From: Symsagittifera roscoffensis
Lineage: Eukaryota; Xenacoelomorpha; Acoela; Convolutidae
NCBI RefSeq assembly: GCF_963678635.1
Contig: NC_087070.1
Location: 46,791,467 to 46,855,466 of the forward strand
Direction of reading: 5' to 3'
DNA length: 64,000 bases
Of this stretch, positions 10,405-21,528 are shown piece after piece. The notes under the pieces were generated by a model. The model did not search any database and was not told the origin of the DNA. It saw only the letters and a program-made list of their open reading frames with translations. Every line of letters starts with the position of its first letter. Positions within the stretch are counted from its first letter, which is position 1. Position numbers and translations under genes: made by a program.

Positions 10405-10738
10405 CTGCTATCTAAAACCTGAAATCTCAATTGAACAATAGCAACGTTCAAGCTTTGATATTATACGGAACAATTCTGGCAAATATATGCTTTTGATTAA
10501 CATTTTTTTTTGGGGAATATTAGCTATTAAAACTCCTTATAAACCATTGTTAGCCGTTAAAATGGATTAAATTGATTCTACGTTGTTCGCTTTATAACCG
10601 ATTATTAATCCATTATAATTGATTATTTTAGAGTTTTATGAAGACAGACTATAAAAAACTTTATAGTCGATTACTATTCATGGAATCGCTGGCGAGTACT
10701 AAGAACTGCTGCCTAAGCAATTTTGTGACAACTTAATT
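10405..10738 (-). repeat. fold-back family, one arm
   Basis: Inverted copy of 19055-19354. Shared words in order include AACGTTCAAG, ATTATACGGAACAATTCTG, repeated AATCCATTATAAT, TTTATGAAGACAGAC, and ATTCATGGAATCGCTGGCGAG, followed by a shared flank GCTGCCTAAGCAATTTTGTG. The C-rich/G-rich centre of the family is not present. Homology with the 19 kb locus stops where the next HINE begins (10739). Confidence 0.65.
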
Positions 10739-11355
10739 GTTCCGATTTTCGAAACGAAAGTGATGGAATATTTGTGCTCGGGGTGGGTTTTTTCTTCAGA
10801 CAACTTTCGGCTTTTTAACTTGCCAATTTTGACAGAATTTTTTAAATATCATTCGAAAGCAACTGTTGTCTTGAGCTCAAATTTGAAAATGTATTTCACC
10901 TGTGATCATTTTTCGTAAAGTTACGGGGTTTAAAAATTGCCATTTTGGCCAATTTGTGACAATTAACGCGCGATATATTTCGCGCTATTAAGGCGTAAGC
11001 GAGATTTAATCCGTCTTAGAAATCTATCCAAATTGGTTCAAGGAAGGTGATATGCCATTATTGATTTGTTAATAGAAATAAAATCTATCACTTTTTACTT
11101 AATATGACGTGTGGGGGATGTTTTCTTGTTATTACTGCTCCATAGACCTTAAAAGCTTGTTTGACATAATTGATTTGTTACAAGGAGCAAAATGTATCCC
11201 TTTGATCTTTATATGTCGTGTGGGGGATGATTTTCATAAAATATTTCAAATTTTAGACAAAAAATGTTAATTTTATTGTATTACATTTAATTTCCATAAG
11301 CATTAAAAGCCAGTCAGAACATTCAGGGCTTCGCCCTGATACAAGCAGTTTTATT
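10739..11355 (+). mobile_element. HINE-type element, with internal duplication
   Basis: Full-length member: 5' end GTTCCGATTTTCGAAACGAAA, GGGGTGGG block, GCGCGATATATTTCGCGC hairpin, then 3' CAGGGCTTCGCCCTG hairpin and AAGCAG tail. It is about 85 bp longer than the usual ~530 because a segment containing CATAATTGATTTGTTA and the GTGTGGGGGATG block occurs twice (about 11054-11120 and 11166-11232). Confidence 0.85.
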
Positions 11356-12161
11356 TGCATTTATTCTCCTCGGTTGTTTTCTAGCTAATGTGTGACTTGA
11401 AAGAATCTATAAGAATAATTTAAATGAGAATTCATGGAGCAAAAATTAACTGTTTCAATTTAAATTTTTCAATTATTTGTTAAATCGCGTTACACAATTG
11501 CGCCCAAACTTTGGTTAAAGGGGGAAATAGCTGAATATTGTACATATCTTTACAGTTAAATGATGTTTATAAACAGTTTTCATACAAACGTACTCACCAT
11601 TTTGGTAATTTTGTTGCGAAAAATGAGAAAACTCGAGAGTTATTTCATATTTGTAGCAGATAGATATTTTAACCCAATATTTGTCAAAACTAGTTATAAA
11701 ATAGCTATTTTTGTATAATAACAACAATCTAATTTTGAACAATGTGAACAAGCTGGTATAATAAGCTACAGCCTACACCTGTCGCAAAAATAACGAAGCA
11801 CGTTCAGTTTAAAGTTAAAATAAACAACACAGAAACAAAACATATAACATACCGCTGCTTTTACTATTCAAAAAGCTACTGATTCTTTTCATGTATGCTA
11901 TTCAGATTAAAGAGATATTTTCAAAAGATTTTTTTTCAAAAGAAATTTTCAACAATTTAATCGCTGGTTGTTGTTTTTTTTGCTATCAAAACGTCAATCA
12001 CATTTAAACAAGTTGAAAAATCTTGGTACGAATCCGCTTTCAAATAGCTTAATTAAAACTTTGCGCAATGAAAAAAATCATAAAACTTGGCTATGATATG
12101 TTTTAAATAAACAAACACAAACTTTTTGGCTGTTTTGGTTGCCAAATCCAAATCCAAAGAA
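11356..12161. other. non-coding AT-rich stretch
   Basis: No gene recognised. ORFs at 11515-11751 and 12053-12367 have no recognisable content, and the second runs into the HINE copy. Confidence 0.3.
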
Positions 12162-12693
12162 AACAAGACTGCTCGTATCAGGGCGAAGCCCTGAATGTTT
12201 CGACTGCCTTTTAAGGTTTTATGGAACAGTAATAATCTAAATAAATTAAATGTAAAAAAATAAAAAGAATTTTTTGTTTCTAAAATTTGGAATTTTTTAT
12301 GAAAATCATCCCCCCGCACGCCATACAAAATACAAAAGGATAGATTTCGCTCCTTGTAACAAATCAATTATGGCAAGTAAGCTTCTTTCAACCAATTTGG
12401 AACAAGTTTAAGACGGATTAACGCTACGCTTACGCGTTAATAGCGCGAATTATATCGCGCGTTAATTGTCCCAAATTGGCCAAAATGGCAACCTTTAAAC
12501 CCCCATAAATTTACGAAAAATGATCACAGGTGAAATATCTTTTCAAATTTGAGCTCAGGACAACAAAACCTTTTGTATGATATTTAAAAACTTCCGTCAA
12601 AATGGCTAGTTAAAAAGTCGAAGTTTGTTTGAAGACAAAAAAAACCCACCCCGGGCACAAAAATTCCGTTACTTTCGTATCAAAAGTCGGAAC
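12162..12693 (-). mobile_element. HINE-type element, member of a dimer (copy B)
   Basis: Minus-strand full-length copy: begins at its 3' end AACAAGACTGCTCGTATCAG with the hairpin CAGGGCGAAGCCCTG and ends at 5' terminus GTCGGAAC (12686-12693). Separated from the next copy by an 88-bp spacer that recurs at 54452-54539. Confidence 0.9.
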
Positions 12694-12781
12694 AACAACA
12701 AAAGTTGTTTATGTGTAATCAGGCATAAATGTAAGATATTCTGGCAGTAGGGATATTGCTTTGTAATCAATTTGAAATCAA
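12694..12781 (-). repeat. 88-bp spacer shared with the 54.4 kb dimer
   Basis: Reverse complement of 54452-54539 with only about three differences and the same length. It has no features of the HINE itself. Confidence 0.9.
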
Positions 12782-13306
12782 AACAAGACTGCTCGTATCA
12801 GGGCGAAGCCCTGATTGTTCCGACTGCCTTTTAAGGTTGATGGAGCAGTAATAACATTAAAAAATTAAATGTAATAAAATAAAATGAATTTTTTTTTCTT
12901 AAATTTGAAATTTTAAAGGAAAATCATACCCCCACACATCTTTTGAAGTACAAAAGAATAAGTTTTGCTTCTTGTAACAAATTAATTATGGCAAATAGGC
13001 TTCTTTAAACCAATTTGGAACGGTTTCTAAGACGGATTAACTCTCCGCTTACGCGTTAATAGCACGTAATATATCGCGCGCTAATTGTCCCAAATTGGCC
13101 AAAACAGCAATTTTAAACCCCCATAACTTAACAAAAAATGATCACAGGTGAAATATCACTTCAAACTTAAGCTCAGTACATCAATACCTTTTGAATGATA
13201 AAAAAAATTCCATCAAAAATGGCTAGTTAAAAAATCGAAAATTGTCTGAAAAAAAAACCCACCCCGAGCACAAATATTCCGTTACTTTCGTATCAAAAGT
13301 CGGAAC
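12782..13306 (-). mobile_element. HINE-type element, member of a dimer (copy C)
   Basis: Second minus-strand full-length copy in head-to-tail order with 12162-12693. Contains the inner GCGCG hairpin and the 5' hairpin ACTTTCGTATCAAAAGT in degraded form. Confidence 0.9.
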
Positions 13307-14640
13307 CAATAAGTTTTGAAAAATGTTACATTAATCAAATTAGCTCTGATTTCAGGATCAAAACTAGACTTTGAGCCAATTTAAAATGCCCGTTTAAAAT
13401 GCATCTAGTTGATCAAAAGACACGGATTTTCGGCCAAAGTTATTTTTTTCTAAATCTAGTTTTTTTTATATTAAACAAAAGTTCACCATTCGAACGTACC
13501 ACTGGTGTTTCGAGAAATTGGTACTGGTTAGGTTCAGGTTTGAATCCTCAATTTCAACCACCAAGAAAAATTTACATTTCCACACTAAGGTCAATTAAGT
13601 ATCAAAAATTTTTAAGAAAACTTTTTCGATACTAATTATAATTTTTCACGTGGGAAGCTAACCTATCAAATCAACAGGTTAAAATAAATACGAGGTACTA
13701 ATACGATAGAAAGTTCACTGGAATAAATTGGAATAACACTGATTTTGAATGATAATTTTTGAAAATTAAGTTATGTAGAATTATGTATTTCAAATATCTC
13801 GGAAAACAGGTTAAACTTAAAAGTTTTTGATAGAAATTTTTTTTAAATAATAATCTTTTCTTAGAGCAAATTGGTTGTTTTAACTTATTTTGTGATTTCA
13901 AAACCCTCAATTTAGTTAGTACTTCAAACAATTCAGTACTTCAAACAATTTTATGTTTAAGAATTTTGAAAATTTCCCTAATGATTCGCTTAGAAACAAC
14001 AAAAACATGTGAGAATATATAGGGCAATTTTTTAAATGGTAAGCTTCAAATTAATTTTGACCTTGAGAAATTTGAAATTGTTTTATTGTATTTTTTGTGT
14101 GCATAACGTAGTCCTATATAGAATTAAATTGGATTAATTTTCCACTTCTCTGGATAACGTTTTTCAAAAACGTACCAAAAAGCTTTTCTTTTTGTATTTT
14201 ATACCTTTATGCGCCTCGAGCAATGTAAGATTAATTTAATTTTTTTATTAAAAATTAATTTTGGAAATTTTAAACAAAAATAAAAAGTTTGTAATTTCCG
14301 TTAAATTTGTTTGTGGATGAACTCCATATCTAGGTCATATCCACTGCAGTTTACATGGAATACCTTTAAATTTGAGATGACCCAAGCTTTGAGTAGCCAA
14401 GGTCTTCGCCACTTATGTTCATTTACGAACACAGCCCAAAAATTTTAAGAGGAAGGTATAGTAGAAAAAAAACATCTTTTCGGTTTATGGAAAAAAGCGA
14501 ATCATATATTTTCCATTAACGAACAATAACTAATCAAAGACTTTTCAAGCATTTTTCTTTACTAACTGGATGGCATGAAAAACGTGACTGGCAGTTTTTG
14601 TTCCGTCCATTTGAAAAAAGTGGAGGAGCTGTGCATTCGG
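13307..14640. other. non-coding stretch with a tRNA-like T arm
   Basis: AT-rich. GGTTTGAATCCTC at about 13536-13548 looks like a B box, but no matching A box or tRNA fold could be traced. ORFs at 13399-13635 and 13698-13931 have no recognisable content. Confidence 0.3.
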
Positions 14641-15130
14641 TTGTGTTTTTTTTCTGTTTGTTTTCCAAGCAAAATCAGGTGACACAAATAATACCCGGAT
14701 TGGGTCGAAATAGATATCATATTACAAAACTTCTAGTCGGGATTTGAACAACTTCAAAAAATTTTGAAACATTTTTTTTCCTTGTCGTAAAAACCGGTTT
14801 CAAATTATTGTTTTCTCTTTTGTCCAATTTTCAGCTAATAAGCTTTGTAGAAATAAGTTTTGAAGGCTTACAATAGCGTATTTGAGCTTAACTTAAAGCG
14901 TGAAAACTGAGTTTTACTCAAAAAAAGAATTTTTTTTTGAAAATGTTTGGCGTCATTTTGGAACCAAAAACTTCAAAAGCTTAAGAAATTTCTGCACAAA
15001 TAGATAAAAAACTTCTTATATTTGCGTTACAGTTTTTGATTTTTAGTTTTTCTAGTAACTTTTTTAAAGAAACTGTTTTCTAATGTGCCTATTTGATTAT
15101 AACTGTTTATTTATGCTTAAATTATGAACT
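14641..15130 (+). mobile_element. HINE sister family (HINE-2), degraded copy
   Basis: Shares an ordered set of words with 32455-32890 and with the reverse complement of 57763-58285: a T-rich start, AAGCAAAATCAGGTGACACAA, TGATATCATATT-like, GGGATTTGAACAAC, CAGCTAATAAG, GCTTACAATAGCG, and ACTGAGTTTTACT. The 3' hairpin is not recognisable here. Confidence 0.6.
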
Positions 15131-16582
15131 TAATTTTTAGTTTTTGCGGGCGGGGATTGAAAAAATTCGAGAGACTCGCAGCTTATCAGATCAATTCTGA
15201 TTAATATCATACCAGTATAGAGCCAAAAAACTATCTTGAACATTGAATTGGCTTTTATTTTTAGTAATTTTTCTAACAAATACAGTTTTTTTTACTTGGA
15301 GCTTTTAAAAACAACTGAATCTTCTTGAACTTGGGTTATTAACAGTAGATCCACAGGGGTCCCGTCAGACCTCTTCTATTTACCTGGTTTACAGCTCTTT
15401 TAACCAAAAATGTTATTCAAATTGAAGTTTTGCCTCTGCGGAATTAAAAGCGGTTTCAGGTGCAACTCGCTCAGTAGTGTTTATTTTGCATCCATTGAAT
15501 CATTCGCGGGAGCTGTGAAGACCAAAAATGTTTGTCATAGCCTAGTTAGTCCATATGCCAAATTTTATAACACTCCGACAACGTGAACAGAAAGTTTACT
15601 CTAAAAAAATTGCTGGTGGGGGGGAAAGGAAAAAGAGCCATTGAATGCACTCTTTTTCTAGAATCTTTATAAATAAAAAAAAAATTTAGCTTATAATTTT
15701 ATTTATTTTTCTTTTTCAAAAAGATTGAGAAAACAAACAAAAATTAAACCTCCGTATTTCACTTCAAATGTCAAAAATTTGGGACCAATTAATTAGAACT
15801 AACAAAATTGAGTAACGAGGTTTAAGTAACATAAACTATTTTTTTTAAGGGGGGGGGAGTGGGGGAGGATATTTTAACTTGGTCCGTCTTTTTTGCTAAT
15901 TATTTCTTATTTTATGCTTTCGTGATTGAAAAAAAAACAAGCAAAAGTCAACCCTACTTATTATATTTTGGCTCTTTTTCCTTTTCCCCCACCTGCCAAG
16001 TTTTTGTATTTGCAGTTACTGTTCACTTGGTCCAATTGTCATGAAAACTTACATGCAGGCTAATTAGGCCATGAAAAAAATATTTGGTCGTCATAAATAA
16101 CCTTGTAAAACCACTCGTTAGACCATAAAGTTCATGTTTGAGTGAGGGGGGCGGGGAGGAAAAAGAGCCTATATTTCAATTACTAAAGCTCGAAAAATGT
16201 AATTGCGTGTCAAAATTTCTTTCTAATTGATCGAAAATAATTTAAAACTTTTTGATTTAACCATTTGGGACCAAATAAATTCGAGTAGCAGGGGTTTTAG
16301 GTAACATGAATGGTTTGAGTTCCTGTGTGCTGTCAGCCTGTCATACGTCTTTTTACGGGTTAGAGGGTTGTCCTCTTAAAGTTCGTCGTCTTCTACTTGC
16401 TCAACCTCATTAGAAGAAAAAAAACTGACAGGGACGTAATAATTATTGTAAGAGCTACTGTTCTATTGTGAGTTTTATGTGCTCTGAAGTGGTTTACAGG
16501 TAGCAATTTAAGATTAAGAAGGGACGTTGGACTGTGATTTTTTGTAGATTACACTTCACAAAAACTGTCTTTATAATGAAAT
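15131..16582. other. non-coding stretch with G-rich patches
   Basis: No gene. Three related patches (15613-15640, 15846-15870 and 16143-16170) share a G run followed by a purine-rich AAAAAGAGCC-like word, then a GGGACCAAT word downstream (15781, 16269), suggesting a degenerate ~300-bp tandem duplication. Confidence 0.35.
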
Positions 16583-16640
16583 AGACTGCTCGAATATCAG
16601 CACAAAGCCCTAAATGTTCCGACTGCCTCTCATTTGGTTT
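16583..16640 (-). mobile_element. HINE-type 3' end remnant
   Basis: AATAGACTGCTCGAATATCAG followed by AAGCCCTAAATGTTCCGACTG is the 3' terminus of the family on the minus strand; the rest is missing. Confidence 0.7.
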
Positions 16641-16779
16641 CGAGATAAGGTATTATTTTTGAACCTCCAATACCAAACAAAATTCAAAAACATGAATCTA
16701 ATAAATACCAATAAGTTTGCCCCTCAGTTCAATTTGAAACGACTACCCGCGCTGAGGTGCTTGATTCATGATTCGAACG

Positions 16780-17010
16780 AAATGGTCGAACCTTGTCCGT
16801 TTTCTACTTTTTCAGTCGAACGATGTCCGATATCGACTTTTTGAGTCGAACGATGTCAGTTTTCGACTTTGTTCGACTTTACCGGACCTTTTTCGACTTT
16901 TTTCGACTTTGCTCGACTTTGTTCGACTATACCGGACATTGTTCGACTTTGTTCGATTTTACCGGACATTGTTCGACTTTGTTTGACTTTATCGGGAATT
17001 AGCCGAAGCG
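16780..17010. repeat. minisatellite of TTCGACTTT units
   Basis: Tandem 10- to 12-bp units of the form TTCGACTTTG, interleaved with TACCGGAC words. This yields long phenylalanine/aspartate-rich open frames in three registers that are by-products of the repeat, not genes. Confidence 0.85.
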
Positions 17011-17149
17011 TCCTGAACTATAACGAAACTCGGATATCATTTGACTGTTTCTGTCAAATCATCTGTCAAAAACCTCAGCCTGGGCAGCCGCAAAATATAA
17101 AAGAAAATTCCGCAAACTTGAGCATCGTAGATTCGTGTAGCCCGGGTTG

Positions 17150-17475
17150 AGTTGTCGGACTTACGTTTCAATCAAACAGACCAAAAATGGCTATGTTTCG
17201 ACCGGTTTATTTAAAAATGGCTATGTTTTGACCGACTCGACCCAATTTGGCTATATTTTGTCCGACTTGCGACTTGATTAAAGAGAAATGGTTTCGACTG
17301 TGTTCGTTGTAAGCTAACTATGTTGCGACCGACTCAAACCAAGCTGGCTATCTTTCGACCGACTCGACCAAAGGATAAAGTGTTCGACAGTGTTTGACGC
17401 AAGCCAGACAGGTTTGAACGGACTCAGTCGAATGAAAATGTGATCGACCAAAGCCCATTATATTTTGAACCATTC
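17150..17475. repeat. degenerate ~50-bp repeat with CGACCGACTCGAC words
   Basis: Words such as TGGCTATGTTTCGACCG, GACCGACTCGACC and TGTTCGAC recur every ~50 bases with heavy drift. The vocabulary is shared with the arrays on either side. Confidence 0.6.
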
Positions 17476-17927
17476 GAAGAAATTAGCGGAGTTTCGAACG
17501 TGTGCTGCGCCTTTTTACATGTTTTTTAAACTATAGCTTTAAATATTTTTTGGAAACAAAACAGTCGATTCGTGCATATGGTACCAAAATTTATTTCTAA
17601 TTTTAGCTTCGTGGTAAGTGTGTTTCATTTAGTTATCGTAGTTTTTGTCAATATTGATTTAATTTTTCTGATTTATGTTTGATTTTGATGGTTTCTAGTT
17701 TTCAGTTTTTGTGGTAAGGTATTTGTTGTTGCCCTAAGAAGATTGCTTATATTTTACGTTGGGACCATGTGTCGGCCTTCTAGTGACGGTCGTGTATACG
17801 ATCAGCAAATATGTTGGTCTAGCTAACTGCACATTAAAAATAAATATATACTGGATGTTTTTGCAATCTGCATCTGTATAAAGCTTATGCAAGCAAAAAA
17901 TCCGACAACAATTCCATTACTTAAGCT

Positions 17928-18515
17928 TTGCGCGACCCATGTTGCAACTTTGCGCGACTCATGATTTGACCGTGTTCGACTCATGGTTCGACCGTGTTCG
18001 ACTCATGATTCAACCCTGTTCGTCTCTATCGACCCCGTTTGATTCATTATTCGACCCATGATTCGACCCTGTTCGACTCATGATTCGACCCTGTTCGACT
18101 CATGATTCGACCCTGTTCGACTCATGATTCGACCCTGTTCGACTCATGATTCGACCCTGTTCGACTCATGATTCGACCCTGTTCGACTCATGATTCGTCC
18201 ATGTTCGACTGATGATTCGACCCTGTTCGACTCATGATTCGACCCTGTTCGATTCATGATTCGACCCTGTTCCACTCCTGATTCGACCGTGTTCGACTCA
18301 TGATTCGACCCTATTCGACTCATGATTCGACCCTTTTCGACTCATGATTCGACCCTTTTCGACTCATGATTCGACCCTGTTCGACTCATGATTCGACCCT
18401 GTTTGACTCTATCGACCCTGTTCGGCTCTATCGACCCGTTCGACTCATGTTTCGACCCGTTCGACTCATGGTTCGACGCTGTTCGACTCATGATTCGACT
18501 TTGTTTGACTATAGT
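17928..18515. repeat. 22-bp satellite array
   Basis: About two dozen head-to-tail units of 22 bp, cleanest at 18055-18400. The core TCGACTCATGATTCGA is a near-perfect palindrome (one symmetrical mismatch), followed by CCCTGT. Edge units are shorter or diverged (CTCTATCGACC forms at about 18020 and 18405-18440). An ORF crossing it (from 18366) is a repeat artefact. Confidence 0.95.
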
Positions 18516-19054
18516 GTTCGTTCGACCGTCTTAATTTGCGACGAAAATCGGACTCTGTTCGACCGTGTCGGTCGAATAATGAGTCGAACACCTCAGCCCG
18601 GGTTTGAGTCCGGGATAATTTGCGCTCAAATAATTGTCGTTTTGAAAATTGAACTCAGGATGCGACGGAAGTTAAGCAAGAACGAGCACACTCACTTGGA
18701 AAGCCGAATATTTGCGGATCAATCTCCGCATGCTGTCATTATTTTTGTTAATTTAATCTGAACATAAAACTTCGTCTAAGCCAAAAAAATAAATTCGCCA
18801 TTTTTCTTGGAAGTCCGAACAAAAAACTCCAGCAGAGGAAGTACAGGACAGTATAAGGAGCGCAAAAATCTGAATATTCAAATTTCTTTTTTTTTCTGCT
18901 TATTATGGATCAAATTTTGAAAGTTTCTTCAAATTCGCATCGTCGTTTGCTTAATAGAATGTTTGCGACCAAAATATTTTTGCATTATAGCAAGCAATAT
19001 TTTGAGCCAAAATTAGTGGCGGCCTGTACATTCAAAGAAAACTGTTCCTATAGC
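18516..19054. other. flank of the satellite block
   Basis: Non-coding. CTCAGCCCGGGTTTGAGTCC (18587-18606) is followed by GGG, and CCCGG and CCGGG pair across GTTTGAGT. A related CTCAGCCTGGGCAGCC occurs at 17074-17089, beyond the first array. Confidence 0.4.
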
Positions 19055-20361
19055 ACAATTAACTTGTCACAAATTGGCTCAGGCAGCAGCTCTCAGTTCT
19101 CGCCAGCGATTCCATGGATAGTGATCGACTATAAAAAAATTTTTTAGTCTGTCTTCATAAAACTCTAAAATAACCAATTATAGTGGATTAATAATCAATT
19201 ATAGAGCGAACAACGTAGAAATCAATTTAATCCATTGTAACGGCTAAAAATGGATTATAATGGTGGTAATCAAAGGCATATGTTTGTCAGAATTGTTCCG
19301 TATAATATCAAAACTTGAACGTTGCTATTGTTCAATTGAGATTTCAGGTTTTTTGAGGTATCTCCAATTCCTTTTCACTGTCCCGCTTACTCCAAGTTTA
19401 CTCTCAACATTTTATTTCCTTCAATTACTACCATTCCCCCCACACACACGCGCCTCTCCCTTACATATTTACACCCCATCTACAAAAAAGGTGGTGGTAT
19501 TTTAGTCGGGGCGGCGTGATAGTTTGGGGAGGTAAGTGGGGGAGGGGAGCATGGTTTTTTTTTCATTTTAAGTGAAAAATGAAAATAAAGGGTTTTAAAA
19601 ATATCTTTTGCAAAAATTAAGTAAATGTGAATAGTTAAGAACTCAAGTAGATTGTCAGTAAAGCAGAACAAGACTGCTCATATCAGGGCGAAGCCCTGAA
19701 TGTTCCGACTGCCTAAGATGTTTATGGAGTAGTAATAACAAAAACAATTATTAACATAAAATAAAAAAATTTCTAAAATTGAAATTTTATATGAAAATCA
19801 TCCCCCCACACGCCATATAAAATACAAAAGGATAGATTTTGCTACTTGTAACAAATCAATTATAGCAAATAAGCTTCGTTAAAGCAATTTGGAACAATTT
19901 CTAAGACGAATTAACCCTCCGCTTACGCGTTAATAGCGCGAAATATATTGCGCGTTAATTGTCCCAAATTGGCCAACATGGCTAAAATGGCAATTTTTAA
20001 ACTCTCATAACTTCGCGAAAAATGATCAAAGGTGAAATATTTTTTCAAATTTGAGCTCATGACAACAATAACTTTCGAATGATATTAAAAAAATGGCCAG
20101 ATAAAAAATCGAAATTTGTCAGAAGAAAAAAAACACCCCGAGCACAAATATTCCGTTACTTTCGTATCGAAAGTCGGAACAAAAAGGTGCAAACTTTAAA
20201 TGGATTTTAAATGCCTTATAAATGATTTAAATTCCTGTAACACATATTGGAATATAATCAATTGCGTGGATGCGAAGTTTAACTATTGATTACCTTAGCA
20301 GTATTTTTGAATACGAAAATTGATTAAAATCGATTTTTATTCATAGAAGCCGCAGTGCGGG
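19055..20361. mobile_element. fold-back element with C-rich/G-rich centre, carrying a HINE insertion
   Basis: The left arm (19100-19354) begins near TCGCCAGCGATTCCATGGAT and contains repeated AATCCATTATAAT words. The centre has a pyrimidine tract (19365-19470) then a G-rich tract (19500-19550). The right arm ends in ATTCATAGAAGCCGCAGTGC (20340-20359), the inverted counterpart of the CCGCACTGGAGTTCC termini at 26548-27621. A HINE (19667-20180) sits in the right half. 19055-19100 is a flank also shared with 10697-10738, so the true outer edge is uncertain. Confidence 0.55.
19667..20180 (-). mobile_element. HINE-type element, full length
   Basis: Minus-strand copy with 3' end AACAAGACTGCTCATATCAG, hairpin CAGGGCGAAGCCCTG, and 5' end with intact hairpin ACTTTCGTATCGAAAGT then CGGAAC. 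Inserted in the fold-back element at 19055-20361. Confidence 0.9.
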
Positions 20362-20631
20362 CGCATAACACTGCGAAAACCGATTGTAAATGAGCTTTAA
20401 TCTCACGATCAGCTCAAGATCAGTAGCATCATCAAATACAAAAAATTTTGGTTAAAAAGTATATTTAGTGACCCGATACTTCTGCGTGGAACTAATCTCA
20501 TTGGCAGAAACTTGTCAAATTCTACTAGTATCTGCGTTTTCTTCAGAAAACAGAAAAAAATAAGATAGCCTTGCAAACAATTTTCCAAAAAAAGAGCTTG
20601 TTTTCAGTATTTTGGTCACCGTCCCTTTTAG

Positions 20632-21068
20632 TGACATATACGGTATCACTCATGGCGTTCATTGGTTGGATTCTGATACGGCAAATTAAAATCGATTCGG
20701 GGAAATTCTAGCTGCAACATTGTATGCAACTGTATCCGCGTCCAGACAATTCGGCCCAAGATAATTCAGCTGATTTGAAATTCAGACAATTCAGCCAAAA
20801 GTATGCAGACAATTCAGCCAAAGACAATTGAGCCAATAATAGTGACCGCCGCAGTCGCGCCAACGTGTTGCGAGCTTGCCAACAGACCACCGGCGACCTT
20901 AAACCAAGAAATAATCCAAATTCCGGTTTTTTTATCGTCAAATCTAGCGTTTTATAAAACTGACTGAATTGTCTCAGGCTGAATTGTCTGTATATTTCTG
21001 GCTGAATTGTCTGAATTTCAAATTGGCTGAATTGTCTTTGGCCGAATTGTCTGATACCGTATATGTCA
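20632..21068. mobile_element. MULE-like MITE with GACAATTCAGCC word termini
   Basis: Both arms are strings of the word CAGACAATTCAGCC and variants (left 20733-20834, right about 20963-21054), inverted with respect to each other over ~95 bp. Between them is a GC-rich core (20838-20905) also present at 39340-39475. A perfect 17-bp inverted pair, TGACATATACGGTATCA at 20632-20648 and its complement at 21052-21068, lies at the outer edges, but the left one is separated from the word array by ~85 bp. The same word array borders the MULE transposase remnant at 61260-61361. Non-coding. Confidence 0.75.
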
Positions 21069-21150
21069 TCTGTTTACCCATACTTTGAAAACCATGTTCA
21101 CTCATGCTCACTATTTACTCCAAGGCTAGAGATACTAACTTTCAATTTTT

Positions 21151-21528
21151 TTCCAATTTCGAAGAAAGTGACGGAATACTTGTATTCTGGTGCTATTTTT
21201 TTCTCCAGACAAAGTTTGACTTTTTAACTTGAGCTCAATTTTAAAAAGACATTTCGCTCGTGAAGTTATAGGCGTTTAAGAATAGCTAACTTATATGTTG
21301 TGAGGCAGGCCATTTGTCCTAATTTCTCCTTTTTAGCCAAATTTATCAAATTGTATTTTATCTGGCATGCGAGTGATTATTTAAAAAAATATCAAAAAAA
21401 TCAAATTTTTTTCTTTCTTTTTGTGTATGGCAATTCAATACGTTTTTTTAAAATTGGAAACTATTCCATAGACGTACAAGGGCTGTCAGAACTATCTTGT
21501 CTTTGCTCTAATACGAGCACTTTTGTTT
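21151..21528 (+). mobile_element. HINE-type element, diverged, internally shortened
   Basis: Begins TTCCAATTTCGAAGAAAGTG, keeps GGAATACTTGTATTCTGG and the AGACAAAGTTTGACTTTTTA block, and ends GAACTATCTTGTC and ATACGAGCACTTTTG. The middle is largely lost. Confidence 0.65.

Noticed and set aside
12053-12367. 104-residue minus-strand ORF
   Set aside because: Runs into a HINE copy whose other copies are not open in this frame.
16768-17150. Overlapping Phe/Asp/Leu-rich ORFs in three frames
   Set aside because: All come from the TTCGACTTT minisatellite.
17928-18515. CRISPR-like regular array
   Set aside because: The units are contiguous with no variable spacers and the genome is eukaryotic, so it is a satellite.
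18366-18761. 131-residue plus-strand ORF
   Set aside because: It is a reading of the 22-bp satellite; the residue pattern follows the repeat and has no independent content.
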